DNA of 64,000 nt from positions 10,433 to 74,432 of the forward strand of contig DATCXV010000009.1 of the NCBI GenBank assembly GCA_036565605.1. The letters are read 5' to 3'. Source of the DNA: UBA6065 sp036565605 (GTDB lineage Bacteria; Patescibacteriota; Minisyncoccia; Phycocordibacterales; UBA6065). Each line of letters opens with the position of its first letter. Position 1 is the stretch's first letter. A program made the translations under genes and the position numbers. Under the pieces are notes generated by a model, which saw only the letters and a program-made list of their open reading frames with translations, was not told the origin of the DNA and ran no database searches. This document shows positions 63,273-64,000 of the stretch, in pieces.

Positions 63273-64000
63273 TCAACCTTTAACAACGATCGACACCAGG
63301 CGTCCCGGTACCACGATAACCTTCTCCGGTGTCTTATCTCCCACCCATTTTTTCACATCATCGAGAGCAAGAGCTCTGCGTTCGAGTTCGGATGTGTCCG
63401 CTGACTTCGCAGACTTAAACGACGCGCGCGGTTTGCCGTTCACTTGAACAACAATTGTCGCTTCATCAGATGAAAGCTTGGATTCGTCCGCAACGGGCCA
63501 TGCCGATACGTGGATCGACGCCTTATTTCCCAAGCCCCGCCACAGTTCTTCGGCAATATGAGGAGCGAACGGCGCGATTAACTTAAGCAAGGTCTCGTAT
63601 GCTACACGAGATACCGTCTCTTCCTTTTCCAAAGTGTTCGTAAGGATCATCAGTGACGACACAGCCGTGTTGAATCCGATCGATTCAATGTCCTCGCTTA
63701 CTTTGACGATGGTCTTGTTCAAAAGAATTTCAGCATCCTTTCCAATGGCCGTCTTGTCAGAAACTTTTTCAGACAAAGCAAAAATTCGTTCGATAAAGCG
63801 ACGCGGACCAATCATGCTTTTGGTATCCCACGCGATCGCCTGCTCGAAGGGACCCATGAACATCTCGTAGAGACGCAAAGTATCCGCTCCGTACAACGCA
63901 ATCAGTTCGTCAGGATTCACGACGTTACCTTTGGACTTGGACATTTTTTCGCCACCTTCGGCCAAAATGAACCCATGCGAGGTACGCTTTCGATATGGCT
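63273..64000 (-). CDS. leuS: Leucyl-tRNA synthetase, C-terminal part (cut by window)
   Basis: The frame is open to the window edge and stops at TGA 63273-63275. The visible 242 residues begin with YRKRTSHGFILAEGGEKMSKSKGNVVNPDEL, where KMSKS binds the ATP phosphate. The anticodon-binding helical domain (LLKLIAPFAPHIAEELWRGLG) and the C-terminal domain that contacts tRNA follow. The HIGH motif and editing domain lie outside the window. The TGA stop confirms the standard bacterial code. A 109-base gap with the sigma-4 gene promoter follows. Confidence 0.95.
   Translation of the reverse strand, partial: PYRKRTSHGFILAEGGEKMSKSKGNVVNPDELIALYGADTLRLYEMFMGPFEQAIAWDTKSMIGPRRFIERIFALSEKVSDKTAIGKDAEILLNKTIVKVSEDIESIGFNTAVSSLMILTNTLEKEETVSRVAYETLLKLIAPFAPHIAEELWRGLGNKASIHVSAWPVADESKLSSDEATIVVQVNGKPRASFKSAKSADTSELERRALALDDVKKWVGDKTPEKVIVVPGRLVSIVVKG

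Overview
The window looks like a streamlined Patescibacteria (CPR) chromosome, most likely a Parcubacteria lineage close to Kaiserbacteria or Adlerbacteria. That placement is inference from gene content, not a database match. The evidence is: a transketolase split into two genes; short AspRS and AlaRS that lack optional domains; small signal-anchored proteins typical of the group; a type IV pseudopilin and a PilM-like protein; peptidoglycan genes; and almost no biosynthesis. TGA is a normal stop codon (leuS, hydrolase, rpsK-region genes), so this is not the recoded SR1/Gracilibacteria code. I see no tRNA, rRNA, CRISPR array or insertion sequence.

Layout. 1-2404 (+): non-oxidative pentose phosphate genes rpe (partial) and the two transketolase halves, with an unlisted 43-aa membrane protein coupled between them. 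2420-6820 (-): recR, dnaB, cysS and a CorA-like channel. 6869-13271 (+): S41 protease, rplI, two tiny basic proteins, bL27 (-), small secreted or unknown proteins, a lysozyme-like protein with a structured leader, and a tyrosine recombinase beside an AT-rich inverted repeat. 13299-23204 (-): cell wall and chromosome segregation genes (M23 peptidase, gltX, murG, ftsW, a D,D-carboxypeptidase, scpB, scpA), then aspS behind a T-box leader. 23458-31097 (-): runs of overlapping genes (ABC exporter, TraB-like, HAD, HIT, trpS; hisS, DUF3850-like, kinase, hydrolase, small lipid-face protein). 31112-38905 (-): histidine kinase, EamA transporter and two tandem ABC exporter genes, each behind an attenuator-like leader. 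38926-42877 (-): grpE, a 100-aa protein, dnaK, dnaJ. 43370-48263 (-): secreted protein, pseudopilin and the alpha-operon cluster (infA, rpmJ, rpsM, rpsK, rpsD, rpoA, rplQ, rplM, rpsI). 48311-64000: pilus-like proteins, alaS, oligoendopeptidase, a DNA-repair-like cluster (UDG, Ogt, two PD-(D/E)XK proteins), mnmA, response regulator, mltG, a large membrane protein, an orphan sigma-region-4/HARE regulator and leuS (partial).

Gene expression. About twenty genes share one promoter plan: an extended or consensus -10 hexamer ends 5-9 bases before the start codon, so transcription would begin at or within a few bases of that codon. This leaderless pattern decides several start codons below (ctpA, gltX, ftsW, pseudopilin, PilM-like, the GTG start at 62053). 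Longer leaders are exceptions and seem to mark regulated genes: the aspS T-box, the ABC exporter leaders and the lysozyme-like gene.

Most notable signal. Upstream of the first ABC exporter gene a 28-codon leaderless ORF ends in a sequence that can pair over 12 bases with the 5' arm of an 11-bp terminator hairpin. This is the layout of a ribosome-controlled transcription attenuator, as known for the B. subtilis bmrCD exporter.
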